NCBI RefSeq assembly: GCF_964048965.1
Contig: NZ_OZ040189.1
Coordinates: 1,860,001 to 1,924,000, forward strand
Direction: 5' to 3'
DNA length: 64,000 bases
Source: Tenacibaculum sp. 190130A14a
GTDB lineage: Bacteria > Bacteroidota > Bacteroidia > Flavobacteriales > Flavobacteriaceae
The position numbers were made by a program, and so were the translations under genes. Shown one piece after another: positions 34,829-44,709 of this stretch (positions are counted from its first letter, which is position 1; the number at the start of each line of letters is the position of its first letter). Below the pieces are notes generated by a model, which worked only from the letters and a program-made list of their open reading frames with translations, was not told where the DNA came from and did not search any database.

Positions 34829-35704
34829 CTATCTATTTCTCTCGCAAGCTAAAAGAGTATTTTTTAATAGCATGGCAATGGTCATTGGACCAACTCCTCC
34901 AGGAACTGGTGTTATATGCGAAGCTTTTTCAGATACTTCATTAAAAGCAACATCTCCTACCAAACGAAATCCATTTTTCTTTGAAGCATCAGCAACACGG
35001 GTAATACCAACATCAATTATTACAACACCGTCTTTTACCATATCTCCTTTTAAAAATTCAGGGATACCTAAAGCGGCAACGATGATGTCTGCTTCTTTTG
35101 TAATTTTTGCTAAATCTTTAGTTCTACTATGGGTTAAAGTAACGGTTGCGTTTCCTACGTTTCTTTTTTGGGAAAGTAAAATACTCATAGGACTTCCTAC
35201 AATATGACTACGACCAATAACAACTACGTTTTTTCCAGATGTTTCAATATTATATCGCTCCAATAGTTCTAAGATACCGAAAGGTGTTGCTGAAATAAAT
35301 GTAGGCAGATTTAAGGCTAGTTTACCAACATTCATAGGATGAAATCCATCTACATCTTTATCAGGATCAACTGCCATTAAAACTTTTTGCTCATCGATAT
35401 GGTCGGGTAGTGGAAGTTGGACAATAAATCCATCAATATCCTTGTCTACGTTTAAGATATTAATTTCATTTAAAAGTTCTTCTTCACTAGTTTCTTCAGG
35501 TAAACGAATCAAAGTAGATTCAAAACCAACACGTTCGCAAGCTTTTACTTTTGCATTTACATAAGTTAAACTAGCTCCATCATTTCCCACAATGATAGCA
35601 GCTAAATGTGGTACTTTTTTTTCTTGGTTTTTTAATTCTATTACTTCTAGAGCAATTTCTTCTTTAATGTCAGCTGAAGTCTTTTTACCGTCTAGTAAAA
35701 TCAT
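34829..35704 (-). CDS. folD: Bifunctional methylenetetrahydrofolate dehydrogenase / methenyltetrahydrofolate cyclohydrolase FolD
   Basis: 291 residues, full length. The catalytic lysine lies in [25 protein letters not shown], the folate-site [15 protein letters not shown], and the NADP-binding [17 protein letters not shown] with the C-terminal [16 protein letters not shown] are all present. It interconverts 5,10-methylene- and 10-formyl-THF in one-carbon metabolism. It follows ffh after a terminator. The 36 nt before its ATG are made almost only of A and C with few Ts (repeated CAACA), an apparently unstructured leader. Confidence 0.98.
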   Translation of the reverse strand: MILLDGKKTSADIKEEIALEVIELKNQEKKVPHLAAIIVGNDGASLTYVNAKVKACERVGFESTLIRLPEETSEEELLNEINILNVDKDIDGFIVQLPLPDHIDEQKVLMAVDPDKDVDGFHPMNVGKLALNLPTFISATPFGILELLERYNIETSGKNVVVIGRSHIVGSPMSILLSQKRNVGNATVTLTHSRTKDLAKITKEADIIVAALGIPEFLKGDMVKDGVVIIDVGITRVADASKKNGFRLVGDVAFNEVSEKASHITPVPGGVGPMTIAMLLKNTLLACERNR

Positions 35705-35746
35705 TTTTAGTGTGTTGTGTTGTTAAGTTGTTGTTGTGTATAAAGC

Positions 35747-35772
35747 AAAAGAGAAGCCGTAGCTTCTCTTTT
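35747..35772 (-). terminator. Rho-independent terminator after ffh
   Basis: An 11-bp stem (aaaagagaagc / gcttctctttt) with a 4-nt loop. It lies between the ffh stop (35781) and the folD start (35704). Confidence 0.75.
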
Positions 35773-35780
35773 TTAATTTT

Positions 35781-37109
35781 TTATTTCATTCCGCGCATCA
35801 TTTGCATCATTTTTCTTCCGCCTCCGCCTTGCATCATCTTCATCATTTTGCTCATTTGATCGAACTGCTTCATTAATTGGTTTACTTCTTGAATAGAGGT
35901 ACCTGATCCTTTAGCAATTCTCTTTTTACGACTTGAATTTATAATTGAAGGTTTGCTTCTTTCTCCAGGAGTCATGGAGTGGATAATAGCTTCAATTCCT
36001 TTAAATGCATCATCATCAATATCTACATCTTTTAAAGCTTTACCAGCACCAGGAATCATTCCTACTAAATCTTTCATGCTACCCATCTTTTTGATTTGTT
36101 GAATCTGATTTAAGAAATCATCAAAACCAAATTGATTCTTCGCAATCTTCTTTTGTAATTTTCTGGCCTCTTGTTCATCGTATTGCTCTTGAGCACGTTC
36201 TACTAAAGATATAACGTCTCCCATCCCTAAAATACGATCAGCCATACGATCAGGGTGGAATACATCAATGGCATCCATTTTTTCTCCTGTACCGATGAAC
36301 TTAATTGGTTTGTTTACAACAGATTTAATAGAGAGTGCAGCTCCACCACGAGTATCACCATCAAGTTTTGTTAAAACAACCCCATCGAAGTTAAGCACAT
36401 CATTAAAGGCTTTGGCTGTGTTAACAGCATCCTGACCAGTCATTGAGTCAACCACAAATAATGTTTCTTGTGGATTTACCGCTTTATGAATGTTAGAAAT
36501 TTCATTCATCATTTCCTCATCAACGGCTAAACGACCCGCGGTATCAATGATTACAACATTTTTACCATTTGCTTTCGCATGCTTAATAGCGTTTTGAGAA
36601 ATTTCAACAGGATTTTGGTTTCCTTCTTCGGCATATACCTCAACACCAATTTGTTCACCAACTACACGTAACTGATTAATTGCTGCTGGACGATAAACGT
36701 CACATCCAACTAATAAAACTTGTTTTGTTTTTTTAGTTTTTAAGAAGTTAGCTAATTTACCAGAAAAAGTAGTTTTACCAGACCCTTGTAAACCAGACAT
36801 TAATATAACGGTAAAAGAACCACCTAAGTTAATACCTACAGTATCCCCTCCCATTAATTCGGTTAATTCATCTTTAACCAATTTAACCATTAATTGTCCT
36901 GGATTTAATGTAGTTAATACATCTTGTCCTATGGCCTTTTCTTTTACTCGTTTGGTAAAATCTTTAGCAATTTTAAAGTTAACATCGGCATCTAATAAAG
37001 CTCTACGAACTTCTTTTAATGTTTCAGCCACATTAACCTCGGTAATTTTTCCGTGTCCTTTTAGCGTATGTAACGCCTTATCTAATTTTTCGCTTAAATT
37101 ATTAAACAT
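35781..37109 (-). CDS. ffh: Signal recognition particle protein Ffh
   Basis: 442 residues. N domain, then GTPase G domain with G1 GLQGSGKTTFSGKLA, IDTAGRLAVDEE and TKLDGDTRGG, then the methionine-rich M domain ending GGGGRKMMQMMRGMK. It binds 4.5S RNA and signal sequences and targets nascent membrane proteins. A perfect TAnnTTTG promoter element is at 37134-37141. Confidence 0.98.
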   Translation of the reverse strand: MFNNLSEKLDKALHTLKGHGKITEVNVAETLKEVRRALLDADVNFKIAKDFTKRVKEKAIGQDVLTTLNPGQLMVKLVKDELTELMGGDTVGINLGGSFTVILMSGLQGSGKTTFSGKLANFLKTKKTKQVLLVGCDVYRPAAINQLRVVGEQIGVEVYAEEGNQNPVEISQNAIKHAKANGKNVVIIDTAGRLAVDEEMMNEISNIHKAVNPQETLFVVDSMTGQDAVNTAKAFNDVLNFDGVVLTKLDGDTRGGAALSIKSVVNKPIKFIGTGEKMDAIDVFHPDRMADRILGMGDVISLVERAQEQYDEQEARKLQKKIAKNQFGFDDFLNQIQQIKKMGSMKDLVGMIPGAGKALKDVDIDDDAFKGIEAIIHSMTPGERSKPSIINSSRKKRIAKGSGTSIQEVNQLMKQFDQMSKMMKMMQGGGGRKMMQMMRGMK

Positions 37110-37133
37110 GTATCAGCTTCATTTTAAGAGGCA

Positions 37134-37141
37134 CAAATATA
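37134..37141 (-). promoter_or_regulatory. -7 promoter element (TATATTTG) of ffh
   Basis: TATATTTG on the minus strand, 24 nt before the ATG at 37109. Confidence 0.55.
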
Positions 37142-37300
37142 GCAATTTTGTAGTAGTTTTCTGGTTTTAATTAAGGTTGATTTGTTAAGGATAAAAATAT
37201 TTAAAAAAACATCAATCTTTATGTTTGTAAGTGGTTGATTTTTCGTAAATTACATATGTTTTCCCGTTAGGTTCAAAATTTTTTACTAACAATTAAACAT

Positions 37301-37310
37301 CCCCCCGGAA
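37301..37310 (+). promoter_or_regulatory. CCCCCCGnAA element immediately before a start codon
   Basis: CCCCCCGGAA ends 2 nt before the ATG at 37313. The same element, at the same distance from an ATG, occurs on the minus strand at 47598-47589 in the leader of the exopolysaccharide operon. Runs of six C are rare in this AT-rich window. Role unknown. Confidence 0.4.
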
Positions 37311-37312
37311 TC

Positions 37313-38443
<1,131 letters not shown>

Positions 38444-38473
38444 ACACCAAGTAGTTTATACAATGATATAGCA

Positions 38474-38514
38474 AAACTGCCTTACTAATTAATTTCTTAA
38501 TTGTAAGGCAGTTT
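38474..38514. terminator. Bidirectional terminator between the poly-Asp lipoprotein gene and the exopolysaccharide operon
   Basis: A 12-bp outer stem (aaactgccttac / gtaaggcagttt), a one-base bulge, and a further 6-bp inner stem (aattaa / ttaatt) with a 4-nt loop. T-rich flanks on both sides. Confidence 0.8.
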
Positions 38515-38544
38515 CTTTATATAAACAACCGATTAAATTTATGA

Positions 38545-40491
38545 TTAATTACCTATTTGATTGAAAGTATTTACTTCTAATGCTGCTGGATTTGAGGCTG
38601 TAATTTCAAAAATAGCATCATTAAAATCATTATCTCCATTTGGAACAGAGATATCTTCAAAGGCAATAACCACCGAGTTACAAGTTGTATCATGAAATAT
38701 TATACTCTGTTGTCTTCCGCTTAAGTTATAATCTATATCAGTATGTTGTGAGTAGTACCCATCTGTAATTTTCCCATTTCTCCAACCATTTGCAATTAAA
38801 AAGAAGCTAACTACAGTTCCAGGTTCGAAAGTTCCTAATAGGCGCATGGTATTTCCTCTAATTAAATCTCCACCTGATCTTTCGGCAGAAGCATTGGGGA
38901 AAATAACAATTTTGTCTACTTGATCTGGACTAGATGGTTTGTTACCTTCTTGATAGGTATAATATCCTAGCACATTTTTGTATCCAGCACCTTCATCAAT
39001 AAAGGTTAATCTTAATTCTGTAGATTCCTTTATGACCAAATTCTTCACGGGGTTGGTAAAATATTCGGGATGTGCTGTCATTGCATTTTGTCTTTCAGGT
39101 AAAACGTTTGCATAAATATTCGTAAGTAAAGTACTACATACTACTTTATCTGGTTCTAGTCCGTCAGGTTTTCCTCTACTACCATAAGTGGTAATAGTTT
39201 TATATTCATCTTTAGTGCGTTTTCTTAAAATTTTAAATCCACCACCTCCTTTTGCCACAAAAACCCACTCTCCATCAGCAATTATATAATTAGCAGAAGC
39301 TCCCTCTTCGGCCATGTCCCAATAAAATATAGGTTCAATATCTTCATTGTTTGTTGAAGGGTGCGGAGAAATAGAAATACCATCAGATCCGTTGGCTGTA
39401 TATACATAATCGTTATCTGTAGTAACACCATTAGTATTACCAACGACAACCATATTACCTTTAGATTGGTTAGTAATGTTTCCATTAGTAACATCTACTA
39501 AAGCTAAACCGTCTTCACCTTTGGCGATATAAATTTTGTTGGGATCTAAAGGAGAGAATTCCATTGTAGATTTTCCTCGGTAAGTTTCAACAACGTTCTG
39601 ATGTTTAATAGATCCAATATCAAAACTTGTAGTTTCTAAACTGTTGCCTACATCGGTTACTTTAATACTAGCATTATCACCAGTAACTAAGCTAACTACT
39701 TTAGATCCGGTATTGGTACCATTTACAGCAATATATTTTGCATCACTATAGCTTTCTGAATCAATAGCTTCTAAAGTGTTTTTGTTAAGCTGAACAGTTC
39801 CACCATGAGTTTTTCCAGAAGTTATATAAAGATAATCATTGGTTACTGCAATACCATTTGCAGAAGCAGATACGCCAGCTCCATTTAGAACATTGGATAA
39901 GTTTTTTCTTCGGAAAGTTTCAGAGAAAATACCATTGGTAGTTTCCAGTTCATAAAGTTGTGCACCAAGTTTAGAATCAGACATTGCTAACCATACTTTG
40001 AGTGCTGAAGAGCCACTTATAGTTCCAGAAGTAACAGCATTGATATCTGAATTTAAAAAGTTAGCTTGTGTGATGATTTGTGGAAAATTAGCATTTGTCA
40101 AATCAATTACTTCTACCGCACCGATATGGGTATCTCCTTGTTTATGGTAGCTTACATAAGCCTTATTATTATCAAGCGTTATATGAGTTGCGCTTAATGT
40201 TTCTCCACTCACTACCAGAGGAGCAACTTCAGCAACATGTTCCCAATAATAAAGTTCTTGAGTACCGTTTACTCCAGAGTTGCCTTTTGCATTCACTCCC
40301 GTTACGAGTGGAGTGATAGTTGCTGTTCTATTAATAAAAGTGATTCTTTTTGAAAGTTCTGAACTATTGTTGTTAATAATAAAAGGTTTTTCAGTAAGAT
40401 TGGGCTCATTGTTTTCTATGGAAGGTGAGCTACAGTTAGATAAACTTAACAAAATTGTTAAAGCGAGTAGGGGGGCTAGTTTTGTGTTCAT
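38545..40491 (-). CDS. Large surface lipoprotein with beta-propeller-like repeats and C-terminal DUF4114 domain
   Basis: 648 residues. Lipoprotein signal (LLALTILLSLSNC). Residues about 80-440 contain repeated strands typical of a propeller or LVIVD-type repeats (GAVEVIDLTNANFPQII, KIYIAKGEDGLALVDVTNG, YVYTANGSDGISI, WVFVAKGGGGFKIL). Residues about 520-635 match DUF4114, with its Asp-rich calcium-like segment VPNGDNDFNDAIFEI near the end. In other bacteria DUF4114 is found in large surface or calcium-binding proteins. It is the last gene of the exopolysaccharide operon, 23 bp after the glycosyltransferase, so a role in anchoring or binding the polymer at the outer surface is plausible. A G6 tract (40470-40475) lies within the signal-peptide codons. 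Confidence 0.78.
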   Translation of the reverse strand: MNTKLAPLLALTILLSLSNCSSPSIENNEPNLTEKPFIINNNSSELSKRITFINRTATITPLVTGVNAKGNSGVNGTQELYYWEHVAEVAPLVVSGETLSATHITLDNNKAYVSYHKQGDTHIGAVEVIDLTNANFPQIITQANFLNSDINAVTSGTISGSSALKVWLAMSDSKLGAQLYELETTNGIFSETFRRKNLSNVLNGAGVSASANGIAVTNDYLYITSGKTHGGTVQLNKNTLEAIDSESYSDAKYIAVNGTNTGSKVVSLVTGDNASIKVTDVGNSLETTSFDIGSIKHQNVVETYRGKSTMEFSPLDPNKIYIAKGEDGLALVDVTNGNITNQSKGNMVVVGNTNGVTTDNDYVYTANGSDGISISPHPSTNNEDIEPIFYWDMAEEGASANYIIADGEWVFVAKGGGGFKILRKRTKDEYKTITTYGSRGKPDGLEPDKVVCSTLLTNIYANVLPERQNAMTAHPEYFTNPVKNLVIKESTELRLTFIDEGAGYKNVLGYYTYQEGNKPSSPDQVDKIVIFPNASAERSGGDLIRGNTMRLLGTFEPGTVVSFFLIANGWRNGKITDGYYSQHTDIDYNLSGRQQSIIFHDTTCNSVVIAFEDISVPNGDNDFNDAIFEITASNPAALEVNTFNQIGN

Positions 40492-40514
40492 AAATAATAT
40501 TTTTTAAGTTTTAG

Positions 40515-41834
40515 TTAAAACCCAGCTCTTTTAGCTTGGATAGAGGATTTGTAGGGGTTCCAAGGATCTTCAAAAGATCGTTTGAAAAAGAATTCTTTAT
40601 AATATGCAATGGTGCGAACAATTCTTAAATACGTACCGGTGTATATAGACATTAATGAAACATATGGCCATAAGTATAACTCTTCTTTTCTACGTTCAGA
40701 ATAGAGGTAAATACTAAACATTTGTACATAAGACATTACAAAGTATAAAGTGAAATTCATGGGAATAACAAACTTTAATTGACTTGTGTAATTGACAATT
40801 ATATCTATAATATATATCCACCAAAGAATATCTAATATTACGTTGTAAAAGACATTTTCAGCTAATGAAAAGAAATTTGACCAGTTAAAATTTGAGTTAG
40901 GGAAGTAAACATCTTTGTGTTTTCTTACTCTAAAACGAATAATAGATTTGTCCCACCGTAACCTTTGTTTGGTTAATACCTTAAACTTAGAAGGAGCATT
41001 GGTTAAACAAATAGCTTTAGGTTGAAAGTAAATGCGGTACCCAGATTTTCTAATTTTTACAGTAATATCTCCATCTAGTCCTGGACCAATGTCCCAACCA
41101 CCAATGCTGTCGGTAACATCTTTTCGAAATGCTCCAAAAGCTCCAGAGATGATTTTATAAATTCCCAGATAAGAAGTTACTATTCTTCCTACAGAAACTG
41201 TTTTTAGATATTCTATAGCCTGTAGCTTAGCACATAAACTGTCTCTATAGTTTCTAACCTTCACATTACCACCGACAGCACCAATCCTCTTATCTAAATA
41301 AAAAGGGATGAGTACCTGTTCTATAGCATCACAATCGAATGAACAGTCAGCATCTAAATGTACAATGTACTTTCCTTTACTATAGCGTAGGGCTAAATTT
41401 GCAGCAGACGCTTTACCACCTCTCATTTCATTTCTAAGAAACATATCTATGAGTCCTAGTTTTTCGAGGTTCTTACCAATTATAGGTGTATCGTCATCTG
41501 AGCCATCATCAACAATAATTAACTCAAAGTTTTTAAAGGTTTGTTCCGCTAAAGATTTGGTTAATTTATAAAGATGACTACCTTCGTTTTTACCTGGAAT
41601 AATTACAGAAACAAAAGGGTTTTCAGTAAATAACTGTCGTCTAGCTTCTTCAAATTTTTCTTTTCTACTTTTTTGTTGTAACCAATAAATAAAAGCAATA
41701 ATGTAATCAACAATGATATACCTAGTGAATTCAAATAATACAAAATACCAGAACACTCGAATAAATTTACCTAGTCCTACTACAAACCAGTAGTGAACGT
41801 ATTCTGGCAAAAGATTATGAATACTTAGTATCAT
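40515..41834 (-). CDS. Processive membrane glycosyltransferase, family 2
   Basis: 439 residues. One or two N-terminal membrane segments (about 15-50), a GT-A catalytic domain and about three C-terminal segments (325-410), the layout of hyaluronan, PNAG and cellulose synthases. Motifs: VDDGSDD (108-114), DADC (161-164), LDGD (253-256, in the position of the usual ED/TED acceptor-binding site) and Q290-R-L-R-W294, the QxxRW motif of processive enzymes. It ends DPWNPYKSS, common in this group. It should polymerise a UDP-sugar and push the chain through the inner membrane. No PilZ domain is fused. The ATG overlaps the zinc-ribbon gene stop by 4 bp. The adjoining UDP-sugar dehydrogenase suggests that a uronic acid is one of the sugars. 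Confidence 0.88.
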   Translation of the reverse strand: MILSIHNLLPEYVHYWFVVGLGKFIRVFWYFVLFEFTRYIIVDYIIAFIYWLQQKSRKEKFEEARRQLFTENPFVSVIIPGKNEGSHLYKLTKSLAEQTFKNFELIIVDDGSDDDTPIIGKNLEKLGLIDMFLRNEMRGGKASAANLALRYSKGKYIVHLDADCSFDCDAIEQVLIPFYLDKRIGAVGGNVKVRNYRDSLCAKLQAIEYLKTVSVGRIVTSYLGIYKIISGAFGAFRKDVTDSIGGWDIGPGLDGDITVKIRKSGYRIYFQPKAICLTNAPSKFKVLTKQRLRWDKSIIRFRVRKHKDVYFPNSNFNWSNFFSLAENVFYNVILDILWWIYIIDIIVNYTSQLKFVIPMNFTLYFVMSYVQMFSIYLYSERRKEELYLWPYVSLMSIYTGTYLRIVRTIAYYKEFFFKRSFEDPWNPYKSSIQAKRAGF

Positions 41835-43207
41835 TGAGTAAAGAAATTATGTACTTGCTTTTCTGGTGTTATTTTATCATATCGAATTTCAATCTTTTGT
41901 TGTACATTTTCAATATTATCACTCAAGAGTTTAGACAGATTATATTGTATGTTTTCTAACCTTTCTAATTGATCTTCTCTTGTTTCTGGTAATAATAAAT
42001 AGTAACAGTTAAAACTTTGTGAGTTTAAGATATCAGCTTCTTTTAAATATGATTTTATAATACCTGCCACTTCCTTTGTAAGTTCTTTTTTAACATCAGC
42101 ATTTAACAATTGCAATTGAGAGTTTTGGAATGAAATTTCAACAAAATAACTACTACAATTCGTAGTTTTTACACGTTGAATTTCTTGTTTAAGTAATATT
42201 CTAAACAAAGAAAGACTTACATTACCAATACTATATTCTTGTTTATCATTTCCTGACTTTTCAATGGAAATAACCTGATTTTCTCCTTTTTGAGTTAAAC
42301 TGTAACTTTGAATAGCTTTCTCAAGTAATTCATCCAGTTCATGTTCTGTTTCACAATCAATGCATAAAGCTTTCATGTTTGTATTTTGAAACTCATGATT
42401 ACAGGTATTACAAGAATAAATAGTAGAGGGTTTATCATAGTCTATACCAATGTGTCTGAGTTGTTTATCACATTTAGGGCAATGTAATCCATCATCTACT
42501 TTAAAATCTTTCTCAGGAGCAACATGAGCACATACAAAATGATGAACCATGTCGTGAGGCTTAATATCAATTGAATCGCACTTAGGGCAGCATTCTCTAA
42601 AATTAACATAACTACTAGCACAGGATTTGCACAGATGAACATAATCATAAAGACTTGATGTGAGTAGTTTGTCTTCCGATAATTTGTTAAGCATGCTTAA
42701 CATAGAAATCATTTCGGAGGGTTTGAATAATAATGATATATAAGGAAATTCGTATCCAATTAAACTATTTCTAGAGGTGATTGGACTAATGGTTTTATTT
42801 CTTGTAAAACAAAAAGCAAGTATTTTGTACTGAAGTAACTCTTGATGTGAATCTAAATCAGGAACAACTAGTTGATTAATACGTTTTTTAATTACTAAAA
42901 CTCTTTGTATATAAGAAGATGACATGCTAATATCTACAGTACCGTCTGCGTGAATTTCAATACTTTTAGATAGTTTATACATGCTATTTATAAATATAGG
43001 TAGCAATCCAATTTTAACTTTTTCTAAAAGACGCAGTTGTTTTAAGATATCTAAGGCATGTTGTTTATCTTCTGTGTCAATAATAAACCCATCCAGATAT
43101 TCTAGTTGCTCATTTTTTAACTCATTAATATGAGAAACCATGAGCAACGAATACCCATTATACACTACTTTCCTAGCGTTATTATTATATTTAAGTAGGT
43201 TGATCAT
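41831..43207 (-). CDS. Zinc-ribbon (TackOD1-like) signalling-type protein
   Basis: 458 residues, soluble. Residues 1-180 resemble a degenerate receiver-like alpha/beta domain. Residues 193-285 hold ten cysteines and several histidines (CKSC 193/196, ECCPKC 206-210, FVCAH 226, CPKC 243/246, CNTC 266/269, CIDC 282/285), which I match to TackOD1, a metal-binding output domain described from signalling proteins. Residues about 330-450 look like a GGDEF-fold remnant (FVEISF, YYLLLPETREDQLERLENI) without a GGDEF motif, so it should not make c-di-GMP. Translationally coupled to the glycosyltransferase (4-bp overlap) and 21 bp after the dehydrogenase gene. I infer a cytoplasmic regulator or adaptor of the synthase. 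Domain naming is from memory. Confidence 0.65.
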   Translation of the reverse strand: MINLLKYNNNARKVVYNGYSLLMVSHINELKNEQLEYLDGFIIDTEDKQHALDILKQLRLLEKVKIGLLPIFINSMYKLSKSIEIHADGTVDISMSSSYIQRVLVIKKRINQLVVPDLDSHQELLQYKILAFCFTRNKTISPITSRNSLIGYEFPYISLLFKPSEMISMLSMLNKLSEDKLLTSSLYDYVHLCKSCASSYVNFRECCPKCDSIDIKPHDMVHHFVCAHVAPEKDFKVDDGLHCPKCDKQLRHIGIDYDKPSTIYSCNTCNHEFQNTNMKALCIDCETEHELDELLEKAIQSYSLTQKGENQVISIEKSGNDKQEYSIGNVSLSLFRILLKQEIQRVKTTNCSSYFVEISFQNSQLQLLNADVKKELTKEVAGIIKSYLKEADILNSQSFNCYYLLLPETREDQLERLENIQYNLSKLLSDNIENVQQKIEIRYDKITPEKQVHNFFTQ

Positions 43208-43228
43208 TTTTTAGTTTTTTATGACTTT

Positions 43229-44599
43229 TTAGAGAGACATATAAACTTCTTCTGGAAATTTGTCTTTTTTATCACCTTTGATATCAAATATTAAGGTGTC
43301 TTTAGTCCCGTTTTTTAAATAATCATAGTATGCTAAATATTTATAATTTTCATGATCAACAGCTAGGATAATTACATCAAACTTATGAGCTGTATTATTG
43401 TTAACTTCTAGCCCATATCTCTTTTTAACTTCACTAGAGCTTGCTAAATAGTCTTGAATTAAAACTTTGAACCCTCTTTTTTGTAATTCTAAGCAAAGTT
43501 CAGCAGTCTTAGAGTTTCTAATGTCATTCACATTTTCTTTAAAAGTGATTCCTTTCACTAATATTGAAAATTCATCTTTCAAATGTTTCTTATTTTGAAG
43601 TCTATATTCAATTCTATTAGCAATGTGTGGAACCATACTTTCGTTTACTTCTCTGGCTTGTTGAAGTAATCTAGGGGTGTAATGGTTTTTACGAGCTTTA
43701 CTAATCAAATAGTATGGATCCACACCTATACAATGACCACCAACCAATCCTGGGAAGTAGTTATGAAAATTCCATTTGGTTCCTGCAGCTTCTAAAACAT
43801 CTTTTGTATTAATATCTAATACAGCAAATATTTTAGACAGTTCATTCATTAAACTAATATTAACATCACGTTGTACATTTTCAACAACTTTGGCTGATTC
43901 TGCAACTTTAATGCTAGGAGCTTTATGTACACCTGCTGTTACTACAGTTTCATATATATCGGCAACTAACTCTAAAGTTTCAGGAGTACTTCCAGAGACA
44001 ATCTTTTTGATTTTAGTAAAAGTTCTTTGAGTATCTCCAGGGTTTATTCTCTCAGGTGAATATCCTACTGTAAATTCTCTGTTGAATTTAAGATCTGAAA
44101 TTCTTTCTAAAATAGGCACACAAACTTCCTCTGTACAGCCAGGATAAACTGTTGATTCGTAAATGACACAGTCTCCTTTCTTTAAGAATTGTGCAATCGT
44201 GGCAGTAGCTGCTTTTATTGGTTTTAAATCTGGCTCTTTTGAAGCATCTATAGGGGTTGGTACAGCTACAATATAAACTTTAGCGTTTTTTAAATCACTT
44301 ATAGTTGAGGTAAACTGAATATCCTTGTTTTCAAACTCATCAAAGTCAATTTCTTTACAAGGATCAATTTTGTTATTCAGGCTATTTATTTTTTTTGAGT
44401 TAATATCAAAACCTGTTACTCTAAATTTTGCTGCTATATTCAAAGCTAAAGGTAGTCCTACGTAGCCTAAACCGACCACAGCAATGGTTTCTTCTTTTTT
44501 AATTAGTTTGTGATAAAATTCACTTTTTTTGTATGCGATAAACGGGTACTTGCTTTCTAATAATTGTAGAGAGTCTTGTAGTTTTGGTAATGATGTCAT
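43229..44599 (-). CDS. UDP-sugar 6-dehydrogenase (UDP-GlcNAc/ManNAc dehydrogenase type)
   Basis: 456 residues. NAD-binding GLGYVG (43-48), VAVPTPIDASKEPDL, ESTVYPGCTEE, YSPERINPGD, central NVQRDVNISLMNEL, and catalytic Cys290 in PGLVGGHCIGVDPYYL, all typical of the WbpA/TviB/WecC branch rather than of UDP-glucose dehydrogenase proper. It oxidises C6 of a UDP-N-acetylhexosamine to the uronic acid using two NAD+. An extra N-terminal extension of about 35 residues precedes the Rossmann domain, as in TviB-like enzymes. It is third in the export/synthesis operon, 110 bp after the HlyD gene. Confidence 0.93.
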   Translation of the reverse strand: MTSLPKLQDSLQLLESKYPFIAYKKSEFYHKLIKKEETIAVVGLGYVGLPLALNIAAKFRVTGFDINSKKINSLNNKIDPCKEIDFDEFENKDIQFTSTISDLKNAKVYIVAVPTPIDASKEPDLKPIKAATATIAQFLKKGDCVIYESTVYPGCTEEVCVPILERISDLKFNREFTVGYSPERINPGDTQRTFTKIKKIVSGSTPETLELVADIYETVVTAGVHKAPSIKVAESAKVVENVQRDVNISLMNELSKIFAVLDINTKDVLEAAGTKWNFHNYFPGLVGGHCIGVDPYYLISKARKNHYTPRLLQQAREVNESMVPHIANRIEYRLQNKKHLKDEFSILVKGITFKENVNDIRNSKTAELCLELQKRGFKVLIQDYLASSSEVKKRYGLEVNNNTAHKFDVIILAVDHENYKYLAYYDYLKNGTKDTLIFDIKGDKKDKFPEEVYMSL

Positions 44600-44709
44600 A
44601 ATTGGTTGTTTTAATAAGGTCCATTATTTTATTTTTAGTAGGTTATTCTAGGTTTATTCTAAAAAGGAAACCTTTTCAAGGAGGTAATCTTGTTTTCATA
44701 AGTATAGTT

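Noticed and set aside
44662..44676. aaaagg-aaa-cctttt hairpin between the HlyD and dehydrogenase genes
   Set aside because: Only a 6-bp AT-biased stem with a 3-nt loop. Too weak to call a terminator inside an apparent operon.
44676..44687. Plus-strand AAGGAGGTAAT resembling a strong ribosome-binding site
   Set aside because: No plus-strand reading frame follows, and genes here do not use Shine-Dalgarno sites. It lies between the HlyD and dehydrogenase genes of the opposite strand.
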